Source: a virus. Taken from it: a stretch of 64,000 bases of DNA. A model generated the notes under the pieces. The model was not told the DNA's origin. It ran no database searches and was given only the letters and a program-made list of their open reading frames with translations. Below are positions 7,831-15,291 of this stretch, piece after piece. Position 1 is the first letter of the stretch. Every line of letters starts with the position of its first letter. The position numbers and the translations under genes are program-made. The stretch spans positions 1 through 64,000 of IMG/VR virus record IMGVR_UViG_3300044640_001495, one strand, 5' to 3'.

Positions 7831-7953
7831 TTATTTGGCTAACATTATGTCTCTAGCTTCTTTGTGCATGCCTGCACGAGCCATTGCCGCAGCGGCGCGA
7901 GCCTGTCCAATACTTAGGCCGATTTCGTATAATGCGTTTAAAAATGATTTCAT
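7831..7953 (-). CDS. Small Ala-rich helical protein, 40 aa
   Basis: A longer frame is open upstream, but this start (MKSFLNALYEIGLSIGQARA) is preceded by AAAGGAAA and overlaps the stop of the upstream gene as ATGA. The product is a single probable amphipathic helix ending AGMHKEARDIMLAK. This composition resembles the short DUF3563-like host and phage peptides; the function is unknown. Confidence 0.6.
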   Translation of the reverse strand: MKSFLNALYEIGLSIGQARAAAAMARAGMHKEARDIMLAK

Positions 7954-8126
7954 AGATAGCTTTCCTTTTGAGAATTGAATTGTCGGATGTAGTTTTCCAA
8001 CTGTGCGGCATCGGTAATGCCTTTGGTGCTTAGATAAGCGTCTAAGCGGCTTTGGTAATTGGATCCTGGGAACATTTCTGCTAATCGTTCCAATATAGCC
8101 AGCATCCTGCTTGATAAGTATTTCAT
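7950..8126 (-). CDS. Small protein, 58 aa, coupled to the 40-aa gene
   Basis: This frame reads MKYLSSRMLAILERLAEMF, then SRLDAYLSTKGITDAAQLENY, which looks like a genuine protein (two helices), whereas the overlapping 119-residue frame does not. Its TGA overlaps the next ATG (ATGA), indicating coupling. A weak ribosome site (AGAGAGAAC) precedes it. Similar short proteins (YLS/YIA..D.AdlE..) occur beside the 40-aa type; the function is unknown. Confidence 0.6.
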   Translation of the reverse strand: MKYLSSRMLAILERLAEMFPGSNYQSRLDAYLSTKGITDAAQLENYIRQFNSQKESYL

Positions 8127-8168
8127 ATTGTTCTCTCTGTGTTGTAGTACTCATGGTTTCTACTGAGT

Positions 8169-8176
8169 TATTTATC
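8169..8176 (-). promoter_or_regulatory. T4-type late box (GATAAATA)
   Basis: This minus-strand box lies about 43 bases before the ATG of the 58-aa gene. It is divergent from the late box at 8232. Confidence 0.4.
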
Positions 8177-8231
8177 CAGCTCTTGTGCAATCGCGCATTT
8201 TTCAGTACAATGTTATAATTGTTTAAAATGA

Positions 8232-8239
8232 GTTAAATA
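8232..8239 (+). promoter_or_regulatory. T4-type late promoter box (GTTAAATA)
   Basis: The box is placed 18 bases before the ATG at 8258. The leader has AGGAAA as ribosome site. Confidence 0.5.
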
Positions 8240-8257
8240 CATGATAGGAAACAATTT

Positions 8258-8545
8258 ATGAAACTTCGTACCAGATCAATTCTGCAGGAACTCAATGAAA
8301 TTGCCGAAGTACGCAATACGGATTCGTTGATCGAAAGCCGTGCCACCAACATCATTAATTCCGCTATTAATCTGTTGGAAAGCATACACAAGCATTATGA
8401 CGCTGAAAGTGCTGACGAATTAGAGCGTCGATTGATCAATGCTATCAAAGGACAAGATCCCAGTAAATTTACCCGCGGTGTACGAAGATTGGCAGAATCG
8501 CGTAAGGCCAAAAGAAAACTAGAAGAATCTAACAACAATGAATAA
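8258..8545 (+). CDS. Hypothetical charged helical protein, 95 aa
   Basis: The protein begins MKLRTRSILQELNEIAEVRN and is predicted to be largely helical with a very basic C-terminus (RRLAESRKAKRKLEESNNN). It contains several L/I-x-E triplets near the N-terminus, the type of site cleaved by T4 prohead protease gp21, so an internal head protein is possible. The gene overlaps the next by 8 bases and is under a late box. There is no recognised domain. Confidence 0.55.
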   Translation: MKLRTRSILQELNEIAEVRNTDSLIESRATNIINSAINLLESIHKHYDAESADELERRLINAIKGQDPSKFTRGVRRLAESRKAKRKLEESNNNE

Positions 8546-9347
8546 GCTATTTGAAGGCGGTAATGTATTCAAGGACGCCGATAAAAAATCACTAACGCAA
8601 CGCATCGCCACAGGCGACGTTGAGTCGACGGTCCTGTATATCGAAAAGATCACAGGCCTGGACTTTACCAAAGAAAAACACGCAGATGACAAAAAACCGG
8701 TGAAATGGTTGGGCACCACAGGCCGCAAAGAAGATCCAGATGGCACCTTTGAGCGCAACAGTTCCGGGGATCTAGATCTTTCAGTGGATGCCAATGAAGT
8801 AGACAAAAGAGCCTTTGCCGACAAATTGATAGCACAGTTTGGCAAAGAAAATGTCAAGCTCAGCGGAGATAATGTGCATTGGAAAACTCCTATCAACGGT
8901 GATGCTGCCAATGGGTTTGTGCAAGCTGACTTTATGTTTTCCGCAAATCCCAAGTTTCAACAAGGTAGCATGATCGGTGGACAGGGTGAGTACCGTGGAG
9001 AGCACCGCCACATTGTATTGAGTTCAATTGCCCGTGCTAGAGGCATGAAGTACAGTCCCAAACATGGTTTACTAAACGCTACCACAGACGAACTGTTACC
9101 TGACGGCAACGATTGGAATGTGATCAGCAAGCAGCTATTGGGACAATCAGCCACGGTCAAAGACATTCGTTCTGTGGACACCATTCTCAATTATATCAAG
9201 AAACTGCCCAACTACGAAGAGCTAGTTGCAGGTGCTAGAGAAACACTAGGCAAACAAGGAATCGAATTGCCGAAGAACGAAGCCTTTGAAAGCTATCAAC
9301 CTGGAACAATAGGTTGGATGCGCAGAATGATAAACATTACAAAATGA
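8538..9347 (+). CDS. Nucleotidyltransferase-fold-like protein
   Basis: The protein has 269 residues. A motif GTTGRKEDP, then SSGDLDLSVD, then QADFMF has the spacing of a Pol-beta-type nucleotidyltransferase core (G-S/T near a DxD pair and a third acidic residue on the next strand). The rest is mixed alpha/beta. I recall homologues in marine T4-like phages as unannotated proteins. It overlaps the next gene, which bears a ligase-like KxDG motif, by 4 bases, suggesting a joint nucleic-acid end-processing function. That function is inferred from motifs only. Confidence 0.5.
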   Translation: MNKLFEGGNVFKDADKKSLTQRIATGDVESTVLYIEKITGLDFTKEKHADDKKPVKWLGTTGRKEDPDGTFERNSSGDLDLSVDANEVDKRAFADKLIAQFGKENVKLSGDNVHWKTPINGDAANGFVQADFMFSANPKFQQGSMIGGQGEYRGEHRHIVLSSIARARGMKYSPKHGLLNATTDELLPDGNDWNVISKQLLGQSATVKDIRSVDTILNYIKKLPNYEELVAGARETLGKQGIELPKNEAFESYQPGTIGWMRRMINITK

Positions 9348-10444
9348 GAGCATTTGAATTCCTAATTGAAGACGAAGCGGCTCCTGCACCCAAGAAAGTG
9401 GGCCGTGAGTTTAATCACCTAGAAGATCTAGTGTTCACAGAGGCCAATGGTGCTGTCAAAGCCATACAGATCCTAAAAGATTTAGCCAGTCCAGAAACCA
9501 GTATTACCATTAAGTGGGACGGCAACCCCACAGTCTATTGGGGACGTGAAGAAGATGGCACCTTCCGCATGGTAGGCAAGAACAACTGGGGACGTGAAGA
9601 AGGCAAAAGCTCTAACCCAGAAGAATTAAAACAGTTTATCATGAGTCGTGGCAAAGGTGAAGACTGGCGTCCTAAATTTGCCAGTGATATGGCCGCACTG
9701 TGGCCCATATTTGAAAAGGCAACACCTGCAGAATTCCGTGGCTATGTTTATGGAGATATTCTATTCCATCCAGGTAAACCCTATAAAGGTGGCGATGGTA
9801 AAATATCATTCACTCCTAATCAAACCACTTATTCCGTGACAGGCAGCAGTGAAGTTGGCCGTCAGTTGGCCAAGGCCAAAGTGGCAGTGGCAGCACACAA
9901 ACTGTTCAGTTACTTTGGAGACAAGAGTGGTGAAGACTTCAATGACGTTGAGCAGTTCAGTGGTAACCCTGAACTCAAGGTGTTTGGACTCACCAGTGTG
10001 AGTTACAGACCTGCTGTGGGAGCAGATAATCTCAGCAAGATAGAAGCATTGGCCAAAAATCAGCGGGCAATAAACAACCTGTTGGCTCCTGTAGCAGGCA
10101 TGGGCTATCTGCAGAGTGAGATCTATACCTTTGTGAACACTCAATCAAAGGCCAAGCAATTGGACAACATCAACACAGAAGCGTTCATGTCTTTTGTGCA
10201 AAAAACTCCTGCTAAAGCTGCCAAGATCACAGCACACAGCGAACAACATCCAGGAGTTATGGACAAGTTGTTTGAACTGGTGCGTGAAATCATGGCAGCC
10301 AAAGATGAAGTAATACGTGAGTTAGACGCTGCCGGAGGTGACATTACAGCCACAACAGGTGGCAAGCCCGGCGGGGAAGGCTATGTTGCTGGTGGTTCAA
10401 AGTTGGTACCTAGAGACCGCTGGACTCCTTTTAGAGCCGACTAA
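9344..10444 (+). CDS. DUF6267-like phage protein with ligase-type KxDG motif
   Basis: The start at 9344 (MRAFEFLIEDEAAP) is taken because it overlaps the previous stop as ATGA. The protein has 366 residues. ITIKWDGNPTVYWGRE matches the nucleotidyl-lysine motif I (KxDG) of DNA/RNA ligases, and YVYGDILFHPG could be motif III/IIIa. I recall the family as DUF6267. Its MRAFEF start is shared with 14151 and 38809. It may be an RNA/DNA ligase-like enzyme carried in the virion. Without a structure comparison the enzymatic role is tentative. Confidence 0.6.
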   Translation: MRAFEFLIEDEAAPAPKKVGREFNHLEDLVFTEANGAVKAIQILKDLASPETSITIKWDGNPTVYWGREEDGTFRMVGKNNWGREEGKSSNPEELKQFIMSRGKGEDWRPKFASDMAALWPIFEKATPAEFRGYVYGDILFHPGKPYKGGDGKISFTPNQTTYSVTGSSEVGRQLAKAKVAVAAHKLFSYFGDKSGEDFNDVEQFSGNPELKVFGLTSVSYRPAVGADNLSKIEALAKNQRAINNLLAPVAGMGYLQSEIYTFVNTQSKAKQLDNINTEAFMSFVQKTPAKAAKITAHSEQHPGVMDKLFELVREIMAAKDEVIRELDAAGGDITATTGGKPGGEGYVAGGSKLVPRDRWTPFRAD

Positions 10445-10470
10445 AATCAGCCGTATCGGCGTGATTTTTT
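10443..10470 (+). terminator. Rho-independent terminator
   Basis: AATCAGCCG-TAT-CGGCGTGATT forms a stem with one bulge followed by TTTTTT directly after the DUF6267 stop codon. It insulates the next late promoter. Confidence 0.75.
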
Positions 10471-10478
10471 CAATCCAA

Positions 10479-10486
10479 TATAAATA
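10479..10486 (+). promoter_or_regulatory. Perfect T4 late promoter box (TATAAATA)
   Basis: This is an exact match to the T4 late consensus. The predicted start is 10492, giving a leader of about 67 bases before the gene at 10559. Confidence 0.8.
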
Positions 10487-10490
10487 CTGT

Positions 10491-10538
10491 ATAAGAATCA
10501 AGGTGATTCTTATATATTGCCGGTCCCGGAGCGGGATC
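10491..10538 (+). promoter_or_regulatory. Structured mRNA leader, two hairpins
   Basis: The predicted transcript opens with a 10-bp perfect hairpin (10491-10500 with 10504-10513). A 7-bp hairpin with loop GAG (10522-10528 with 10532-10538) follows, then the AAGGAG ribosome site. Terminal 5' hairpins commonly stabilise abundant phage mRNAs. Confidence 0.55.
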
Positions 10539-10558
10539 ATTGATAAGGAGAAAACATC

Positions 10559-10924
10559 ATGGCAGAAACAACAAGAGTAAACCCCACAGCAGTAGCATTG
10601 GGCACACTACAATCTACACTACAACTAAAACTGTTTAAGTGTGTTTTGAATAACAGCGGCGATGCAACAGCACGTAACGCAGCAACTATGTCACTATTGA
10701 CAGATGAAATCGGCACTACCGGTGCATTGATGCAAGGCAAGGCCAACGGTCTTGAGCTAGCATTTATCGGTGACGGTCACGCTCTTGACGTTGACACAGT
10801 TGCAATCCGTTTAGGCCGTATCATTGCAGCAGGTTCACGTACATCTTCTGGTGTTTGGACATTTACAGGCGGTGGTACATTGACTGTAACTAACCCAACA
10901 ACTTTTGTTGGTCTACAGACCTAA
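10559..10924 (+). CDS. Small abundant virion-type protein, 121 aa
   Basis: The protein has a strong ribosome site, a perfect late promoter, a stabilised leader and its own terminator, so it is probably made in large amounts. The N-terminal half is Ala/Thr-rich and helical (RVNPTAVALGTLQSTLQLKL), the C-terminal half is beta-like (IRLGRIIAAGSRTSSGVWTF). A decoration or tail-tube-associated protein is possible. No family is recognised. The monocistronic layout is unusual among its polycistronic neighbours. Confidence 0.6.
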   Translation: MAETTRVNPTAVALGTLQSTLQLKLFKCVLNNSGDATARNAATMSLLTDEIGTTGALMQGKANGLELAFIGDGHALDVDTVAIRLGRIIAAGSRTSSGVWTFTGGGTLTVTNPTTFVGLQT

Positions 10925-10953
10925 TTAGTTAATTCTCAGGGATGGGAAGCACT

Positions 10954-10977
10954 AAAGCACCTTCGGGTGCTTTTTTG
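10954..10977 (+). terminator. Rho-independent terminator with UUCG loop
   Basis: AAAGCACC-TTCG-GGTGCTTT is followed by TTTG. The very stable tetraloop and T-run give high confidence. Confidence 0.9.
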
Positions 10978-10996
10978 TTGGCTGGTCAATCGTAGG

Positions 10997-11004
10997 CGTA
11001 AATA
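10997..11004 (+). promoter_or_regulatory. T4-type late box (CGTAAATA) close to ATG
   Basis: The box ends 10 bases before the ATG at 11015. The predicted leader is about 5 bases with no ribosome site. Confidence 0.45.
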
Positions 11005-11014
11005 GTAGCACATT

Positions 11015-11419
11015 ATGGCACGCTATCAAGTTATTACTCTCGTAGACATCACTAGAACTCACGCTAGTAGATATGAAACTGATCAATTGAAATTAGGACA
11101 ACAGGCCAACTTCAACGCTCTTCAACAGGCAATTGGCCTGCGTTCTAATTTTTCCTTTCTGTCCGACCCCAGTCAACAGTCCGGACAGTTGCCAAGAGAC
11201 CTAGAAGGTAAGGCTACTTATTGGACTTGGAACTTTGATACAGAACGTGATAGTGTTTTTCTCAAAGGTCAAGACCCAGTTGGCCTGTTAATTGACGATA
11301 TCAATGGGGTTCCTATAACCAATCAACTAAATAATTCAGTTGATATAGATCCAGCAGCATTTATTAGTAAAGGTGATCGTGCAAATATTTGGATATACGA
11401 AATCACACAAGCGGGATAA
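11015..11419 (+). CDS. Hypothetical phage protein, 134 aa
   Basis: The protein starts MARYQVITLVDITRTHASRY and contains GKATYWTWNFDTERDSVF and IDDINGVPITNQLNNSVD. I recall this pattern in T4-like phages as an uncharacterised protein. The fold looks mainly beta. It is predicted to be translated from a nearly leaderless late mRNA; the next late box overlaps its stop codon. Confidence 0.6.
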   Translation: MARYQVITLVDITRTHASRYETDQLKLGQQANFNALQQAIGLRSNFSFLSDPSQQSGQLPRDLEGKATYWTWNFDTERDSVFLKGQDPVGLLIDDINGVPITNQLNNSVDIDPAAFISKGDRANIWIYEITQAG

Positions 11420-11422
11420 ATA
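11415..11422 (+). promoter_or_regulatory. T4-type late promoter box (GATAAATA)
   Basis: The box overlaps the stop of the 134-aa gene. The leader to 11516 is about 88 bases and contains short repeats (TAGGCATT, TAGGCACA) before AAAAGGAAA. Confidence 0.5.
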
Positions 11423-11515
11423 CAATTTAACAGGCAAAACCATTAGGCATTTCGGAACACTTAGGCACATGGCTCGGAGCGAGCACTTGACTTAACATAA
11501 AAGGAAACAGCCATA

Positions 11516-11821
11516 ATGGCCACAACCGTAGAACGACTTGGTGTAGTAGAGACCAAGGTAGCAAACCTAGACGAAAAATTAGACGAGATCAAGGTTGATG
11601 TCAAAGACATGCACGACTGTCTAGACAAGACTCGCGACAGTGTCATGGCCAAATTAGATGACATGTACGGAGCAAGCTGTGAACAACATAGTCAATTGGC
11701 CAGTAAAATTACAGAATTAGAACGTTTCAAACAAAAATGGATCTATATGACAGCAGGCGGCATAGCAGTGTTGGGCTTTTTATCCGGCCACTCTGCAACA
11801 TTTGCCAGCTTGTTCAAGTGA
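11516..11821 (+). CDS. Coiled-coil membrane protein, XhlA/holin-like
   Basis: The 101-residue protein has an N-terminal heptad region (VERLGVVETKVANLDEKLDE, EIKVDVKDMHDCLDK), a second helix, and a C-terminal membrane segment (WIYMTAGGIAVLGFLSGHSA). This order is that of haemolysin XhlA-type phage proteins that support holin activity. The role in lysis is inferred from architecture. It has a late box and is followed by a hairpin terminator. Confidence 0.6.
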   Translation: MATTVERLGVVETKVANLDEKLDEIKVDVKDMHDCLDKTRDSVMAKLDDMYGASCEQHSQLASKITELERFKQKWIYMTAGGIAVLGFLSGHSATFASLFK

Positions 11822-11834
11822 CAGGTTGAATACA

Positions 11835-11842
11835 ATTAAATA
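11835..11842 (+). promoter_or_regulatory. T4-type late box (ATTAAATA)
   Basis: The box is followed directly by a terminator-like hairpin and the ATG at 11864. Confidence 0.35.
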
Positions 11843-11863
11843 AGGGCCATAGGTCCTTTTTTT
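11843..11863 (+). terminator. Terminator-like hairpin abutting a start codon
   Basis: AGGGCC-ATA-GGTCCT plus a seven-T run ends at the base before the ATG at 11864. It can terminate the XhlA-like transcript; in an mRNA starting at the box it would occupy the entire leader. Confidence 0.6.
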
Positions 11864-12304
11864 ATGACTAACATTTCTAAACGCTTAGAGCAAGTAGTTA
11901 GTTCTGCACAACAAAGATTAATTGAAAAACATCAAATTCTCCCAGTTAAAGTCGCAGAAGGAATCCTTGTGGGCGATGTACTCATTGTCAGCGAAGGCAT
12001 TGTCAAACACCTTAGATATAATGACACCTGGCTTTACAAAGACATTTACCTAAATGCAGCAGCCATACGATTGGCCAATATGTTGGCTGTAAACAAACTG
12101 TCAATTCACGCTGATAAGCTGCATAGGGCAGATCAGGAGTACGGCCGCTGGTACCATGACAGTCAAATGCTTCGTGCTCAATATCAAAAAGCACAGCTCA
12201 AACATGATCACAACCGTGCAGACATGTTATGGGCTAGATACTGTGAAAGCAGAGATCGAGCTATAAATGCCAAAAACATTGTGCAGCGATTGACCTGCAT
12301 ATGA
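11864..12304 (+). CDS. Hypothetical protein, 146 aa
   Basis: The N-terminal half is mixed (LPVKVAEGILVGDVLIVSEG) and the C-terminal half is a long charged helix (QYQKAQLKHDHNRADMLWAR). There is no signal peptide, membrane segment or known motif. It has no ribosome site: the start codon follows a terminator hairpin directly. A late box begins at its stop codon. Confidence 0.5.
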   Translation: MTNISKRLEQVVSSAQQRLIEKHQILPVKVAEGILVGDVLIVSEGIVKHLRYNDTWLYKDIYLNAAAIRLANMLAVNKLSIHADKLHRADQEYGRWYHDSQMLRAQYQKAQLKHDHNRADMLWARYCESRDRAINAKNIVQRLTCI

Positions 12305-12311
12305 ATAAATA
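12304..12311 (+). promoter_or_regulatory. T4-type late promoter box (AATAAATA)
   Basis: The box lies 26 bases before the ATG at 12338 and overlaps the stop of the previous gene. The leader lacks a clear ribosome site. Confidence 0.5.
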
Positions 12312-12337
12312 TACTATCATTCTGGACCTTAACTAAT

Positions 12338-13879
12338 ATGAAAACAACAGACCTTTTTGCATTCAATAGATCATCTAAAAGACTAAATGAATCGTTGTCT
12401 AAAACTTTTGGGCGTAAACTAAACTTAGAAACATTCAGTGTTGAACAGCTGGAAGATGCACGTAATAAACTACGCACACAGATCTACACGGCCCGTAGCA
12501 GTTCTAACTTCAACGAAACGGTGGAAAACGATGCTCTAACACAGGCACAGTTCATGCACGATGCTATTGTTGCAGAACTTGCAGAGCGTGATGAGCCTAT
12601 TGTTGACAACACACAACTAGAAGAAGCACAAGCGTTCTATGTAATGCTCTTGGGACCACGTTCTGGCCAACGTGATCCATACCACGGTCCTTTTAATAGT
12701 CCAGACGAAGCACAGGCATGGATTGACACTGAATCACCTAATCCGGAAGATTACGAAGTAGGCGATTTCCCTGCTGGACAATTTGGACAATATGATAATG
12801 GCCAACCAGTACAAGAAGGTATGACGGAAGGTGGCAACTTTGACGAACAAGCGGTAGTAGATCTTCTTAAGAAATTCGACGAAGATATGAATGAAATTGG
12901 CGGCTACGGTGATCCCGACTATGATAAAATTATGGCGGCTCTAAGCAAGGGTGATATTGAGTCTGCCATCGATGAAATTTGGAATTCTTATTCCGATCAA
13001 GATGGCGGCGAACTTCGCAATATAGATTCGTATATTCAAGATCTAGAATCCGAAATTAGTTATGTTGTACAAGGATCAGACGACGAAGGCGGCGACACCG
13101 ATGATGCATATGCCCTAGCATCAGCAGGTCATGGTGGCGATGAAGACTATGGAACTTTTAATCAAGGCGAAAGTCTACAGAATGAAGCGTATATTAATAA
13201 TGCAGAAGATGCAATTAATTTACTAGCGGCAATTAGAGCACAATCTAAAATGGCAGAACGTGGTGGCGGCGAACCAGTCCGCCCTAATCAACTGGTCAAT
13301 GACCTTTGGGATGTCATGCAATGGATTGAAGCCAACATGAAAGAATCAATTGAAACAGAATCAAAAAATACAGGAGATAATATGCGTAATCTAAGAGAAG
13401 GTGAAATCCAGCAAGCGTCTGCGATTGTCACAGCAAAGACAATGGTTGACAGAGTTGGCCGTTGGATCGAGGAACTTTCTGGTATGGAGAACGATACTCT
13501 ATTACAGTTAGGCGATTCTATCCGTGACGAAATGGGACAAGAGCAGGCCAAGCAGTTTATATCTGCATCAGCTCCGGCTATCCAATCGGCACTAGAAAAT
13601 CTCAAAGCTACTCGCGAGGCCCTAGCTTCCAGCGTGAGAGCACTTACTGGCGAAGAACAAAGTGCTGAAATGCTAGGCGGCGAGCCAGGTGCAGACATGG
13701 CAGCTCCTGCAGAACCAGACGCCATGAATGCCGAGCCAGGAATGGATATGGGCGACGAAGTTGCAGGTGACGACTTTGATGCAGCTGAACCAGCAGCAGG
13801 GGGCCTAGGTGATGCAGGACGTGAACAGCGTGAAAGCATTGATCGTCAAAGCCGTTTGATGAAAGTATTGGCAGGATGA
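12338..13879 (+). CDS. Large acidic prohead/core-type structural protein
   Basis: The protein has 513 residues and is very acidic, with Gly/Asp-rich linkers (YGDPDYDK, GSDDEGGDTDD) and an Ala/Pro/Glu/Met-rich tail (GGEPGADMAAPAEPDAMN). A helical region near residue 350 (LREGEIQQASAIVTAKTMVD, then SIRDEMGQEQAKQF) resembles a domain I recall from marine T4-like phage structural proteins. The composition suits a scaffold or head core protein. It heads a coupled unit with 13876 and 14151, which also have unusual N-termini. Assignment to the core is inferred. Confidence 0.55.
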   Translation: MKTTDLFAFNRSSKRLNESLSKTFGRKLNLETFSVEQLEDARNKLRTQIYTARSSSNFNETVENDALTQAQFMHDAIVAELAERDEPIVDNTQLEEAQAFYVMLLGPRSGQRDPYHGPFNSPDEAQAWIDTESPNPEDYEVGDFPAGQFGQYDNGQPVQEGMTEGGNFDEQAVVDLLKKFDEDMNEIGGYGDPDYDKIMAALSKGDIESAIDEIWNSYSDQDGGELRNIDSYIQDLESEISYVVQGSDDEGGDTDDAYALASAGHGGDEDYGTFNQGESLQNEAYINNAEDAINLLAAIRAQSKMAERGGGEPVRPNQLVNDLWDVMQWIEANMKESIETESKNTGDNMRNLREGEIQQASAIVTAKTMVDRVGRWIEELSGMENDTLLQLGDSIRDEMGQEQAKQFISASAPAIQSALENLKATREALASSVRALTGEEQSAEMLGGEPGADMAAPAEPDAMNAEPGMDMGDEVAGDDFDAAEPAAGGLGDAGREQRESIDRQSRLMKVLAG

Positions 13880-14154
13880 AATTTTTTGACATCACCAACG
13901 AGGGCGACTTCTTAAAAATTAGAGAACTTGCCCCAACGGTTGCTCCTGGCACCCCTGGAGCGCCGTTAGGTGCTGCACCAGCAGCAGGTCCTGCACCTAC
14001 TGCTGCTCCTGCTCAAGATCCGCAGATGCAACAAAAGATGATGGCACAGCAGGCGTTGGATCGCGCCAATCAAAAAAAACAAATTCAAGATCAAATAAAA
14101 TCAAAGCAAGAAGAACTTGCTGAATTACAAAAACAGTTGGCGGCTATAAAATGA
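13876..14154 (+). CDS. Pro/Ala-rich coiled-coil protein, 92 aa
   Basis: It begins MKFFDITNEGDFLKIREL and is followed by a Pro/Ala/Gly linker (residues 20-45) and a C-terminal coiled coil of Gln, Lys and Glu. The start overlaps the preceding stop (ATGA), as does its own stop with the next start. The N-terminus is similar to those of 9344, 14151 and 38809. A small head or core component is plausible; the function is unknown. Confidence 0.55.
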   Translation: MKFFDITNEGDFLKIRELAPTVAPGTPGAPLGAAPAAGPAPTAAPAQDPQMQQKMMAQQALDRANQKKQIQDQIKSKQEELAELQKQLAAIK

Positions 14155-14537
14155 GATTTTTTGAATTTAGCGGCGATGATGAAGGTGATCGATTCGTTAT
14201 GGTTCTTCGTAATTACATTGGTCGTGCCGCCAGTAAGAAGGCGCCTGCTAAATTAAATTGGAATGGACTCAACAAAGTTCTAGCCACAAATGGATTTGAA
14301 CTAACAGCAGACTACGAAACATTCAAGGCCATGTACGATTCAATACCAACTATTCAGCAGATGGTTAAGAATTTTAACGCTGACGGCATTGAACTAAACG
14401 TACCAGGTGCACCAGACGAAGAGCCAAAAGGTGACGGAACCAAATCCCCAGAAGATAGTCAAACAGCAGTAGACCAAACAGCAGCATCAGCAGCGGCCGG
14501 ACAATTGGCACAATCACAAGCAACACCCCAGACTTGA
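14151..14537 (+). CDS. Small acidic protein with MRFFEF start, 128 aa
   Basis: After MRFFEFSGDDEGDRF a compact helical domain spans about residues 15-80 (FVMVLRNYIGRAASKKAPAK and onward). The last 45 residues are low-complexity Asp/Gln/Ala. It is translationally coupled to the 92-aa gene. Its N-terminus resembles three other products in the window and could be a packaging or interaction tag. No family is recognised. Confidence 0.55.
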   Translation: MRFFEFSGDDEGDRFVMVLRNYIGRAASKKAPAKLNWNGLNKVLATNGFELTADYETFKAMYDSIPTIQQMVKNFNADGIELNVPGAPDEEPKGDGTKSPEDSQTAVDQTAASAAAGQLAQSQATPQT

Positions 14538-14562
14538 CGTCCCCGTAGTTTTCCTGTAATAT
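14534..14562 (+). promoter_or_regulatory. Early sigma70-type promoter, leaderless spacing
   Basis: TTGACG and TAATAT are 17 bases apart, and the ATG at 14570 lies 7 bases after the -10 box. Transcription is expected to start at the ATG. Confidence 0.6.
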
Positions 14563-14569
14563 ATACAGT

Positions 14570-15265
14570 ATGACTATATCTCCACCTCCCTTTGTAGAAA
14601 AATTTCAATATAAGCCCTGTCAACAGGTCAACGATCCAATTACTCGCAAGCGAGTATATCTTACTCCGGACGGCGAAAGCCTTCCATCAGTGACCACTAT
14701 ACTTGGTGCTACTAAAGACATGACCCATTTGAATGAATGGCGTGATAGAATTGGGCATGCCAAGGCACAACAAATTACCACAGAAGCCGCAGGTGTAGGC
14801 ACAGCCATGCACGGCAATCTAGAACGTTTTGTGTGCGGCATGCAACGTCAACCTGGAAATAATCCTGTACACATACAGGCCAATAAAATGGCTGATGTGA
14901 TTATTGAAAACGGACTAAGCAAGGTAAACGAAATATGGGCCATGGAACAGAGCCTGTACTTTCCCGGTCTATTCTCGGGCACCACTGACCTAGTGGGCAT
15001 ACACGAAGGCGAGCCTGCGGTAATGGATTACAAGCAGACCAACAAGCCCAAGAAAGCAGAGTGGGTGGAAGATTACTATCTACAACTGATGGCCTATATA
15101 CTAGCACATAATGAAGTCTACGGCACAGATATTCGCAAGGGTGTTATCTTTATGTGCAGTCGTGCTTTTGAATATCAACAGTTTACTCTAGAGCCTGCAG
15201 ACTTCAACAAATGGCAGGACGCTTGGTTAAACAAGGTAGAGGAATACTACAGTCTAGGAAGATAA
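14570..15265 (+). CDS. PD-(D/E)XK (RecB/Cas4-like) exonuclease
   Basis: The protein has 231 residues. PSVTTILGATKD is the N-terminal motif of the family, FSGTTDLVG supplies the first catalytic Asp, AVMDYKQTNK the D-x-K pair, and YYLQLMAYILAH the QxxxY motif. It is a single-strand or end-specific nuclease fold used in phage recombination or host DNA degradation. It has an early promoter of its own inside a region of late genes. The start is supported by leaderless promoter spacing since no ribosome site is seen. Confidence 0.85.
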   Translation: MTISPPPFVEKFQYKPCQQVNDPITRKRVYLTPDGESLPSVTTILGATKDMTHLNEWRDRIGHAKAQQITTEAAGVGTAMHGNLERFVCGMQRQPGNNPVHIQANKMADVIIENGLSKVNEIWAMEQSLYFPGLFSGTTDLVGIHEGEPAVMDYKQTNKPKKAEWVEDYYLQLMAYILAHNEVYGTDIRKGVIFMCSRAFEYQQFTLEPADFNKWQDAWLNKVEEYYSLGR

Positions 15266-15268
15266 ATA
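15261..15268 (+). promoter_or_regulatory. T4-type late promoter box (GATAAATA)
   Basis: The box overlaps the nuclease stop codon, 23 bases before the ATG at 15292. The leader lacks a good ribosome site. Confidence 0.55.
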
Positions 15269-15291
15269 CTCTATAACGGGAATTTACTACT

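Noticed and set aside
7831-8190. A single 119-residue minus-strand ORF
   Set aside because: Its upstream two thirds read as an unconvincing peptide, while another frame in the same stretch gives a coherent 58-residue protein coupled to a 40-residue gene with a ribosome site. The long frame is therefore split.
13288-13839. Antisense ORF of 183 codons inside the acidic core-type gene
   Set aside because: It is a Ser/Ala-rich mirror of the Ala/Glu/Gln codons on the plus strand, has no ribosome site, and lies wholly within a well-supported gene.
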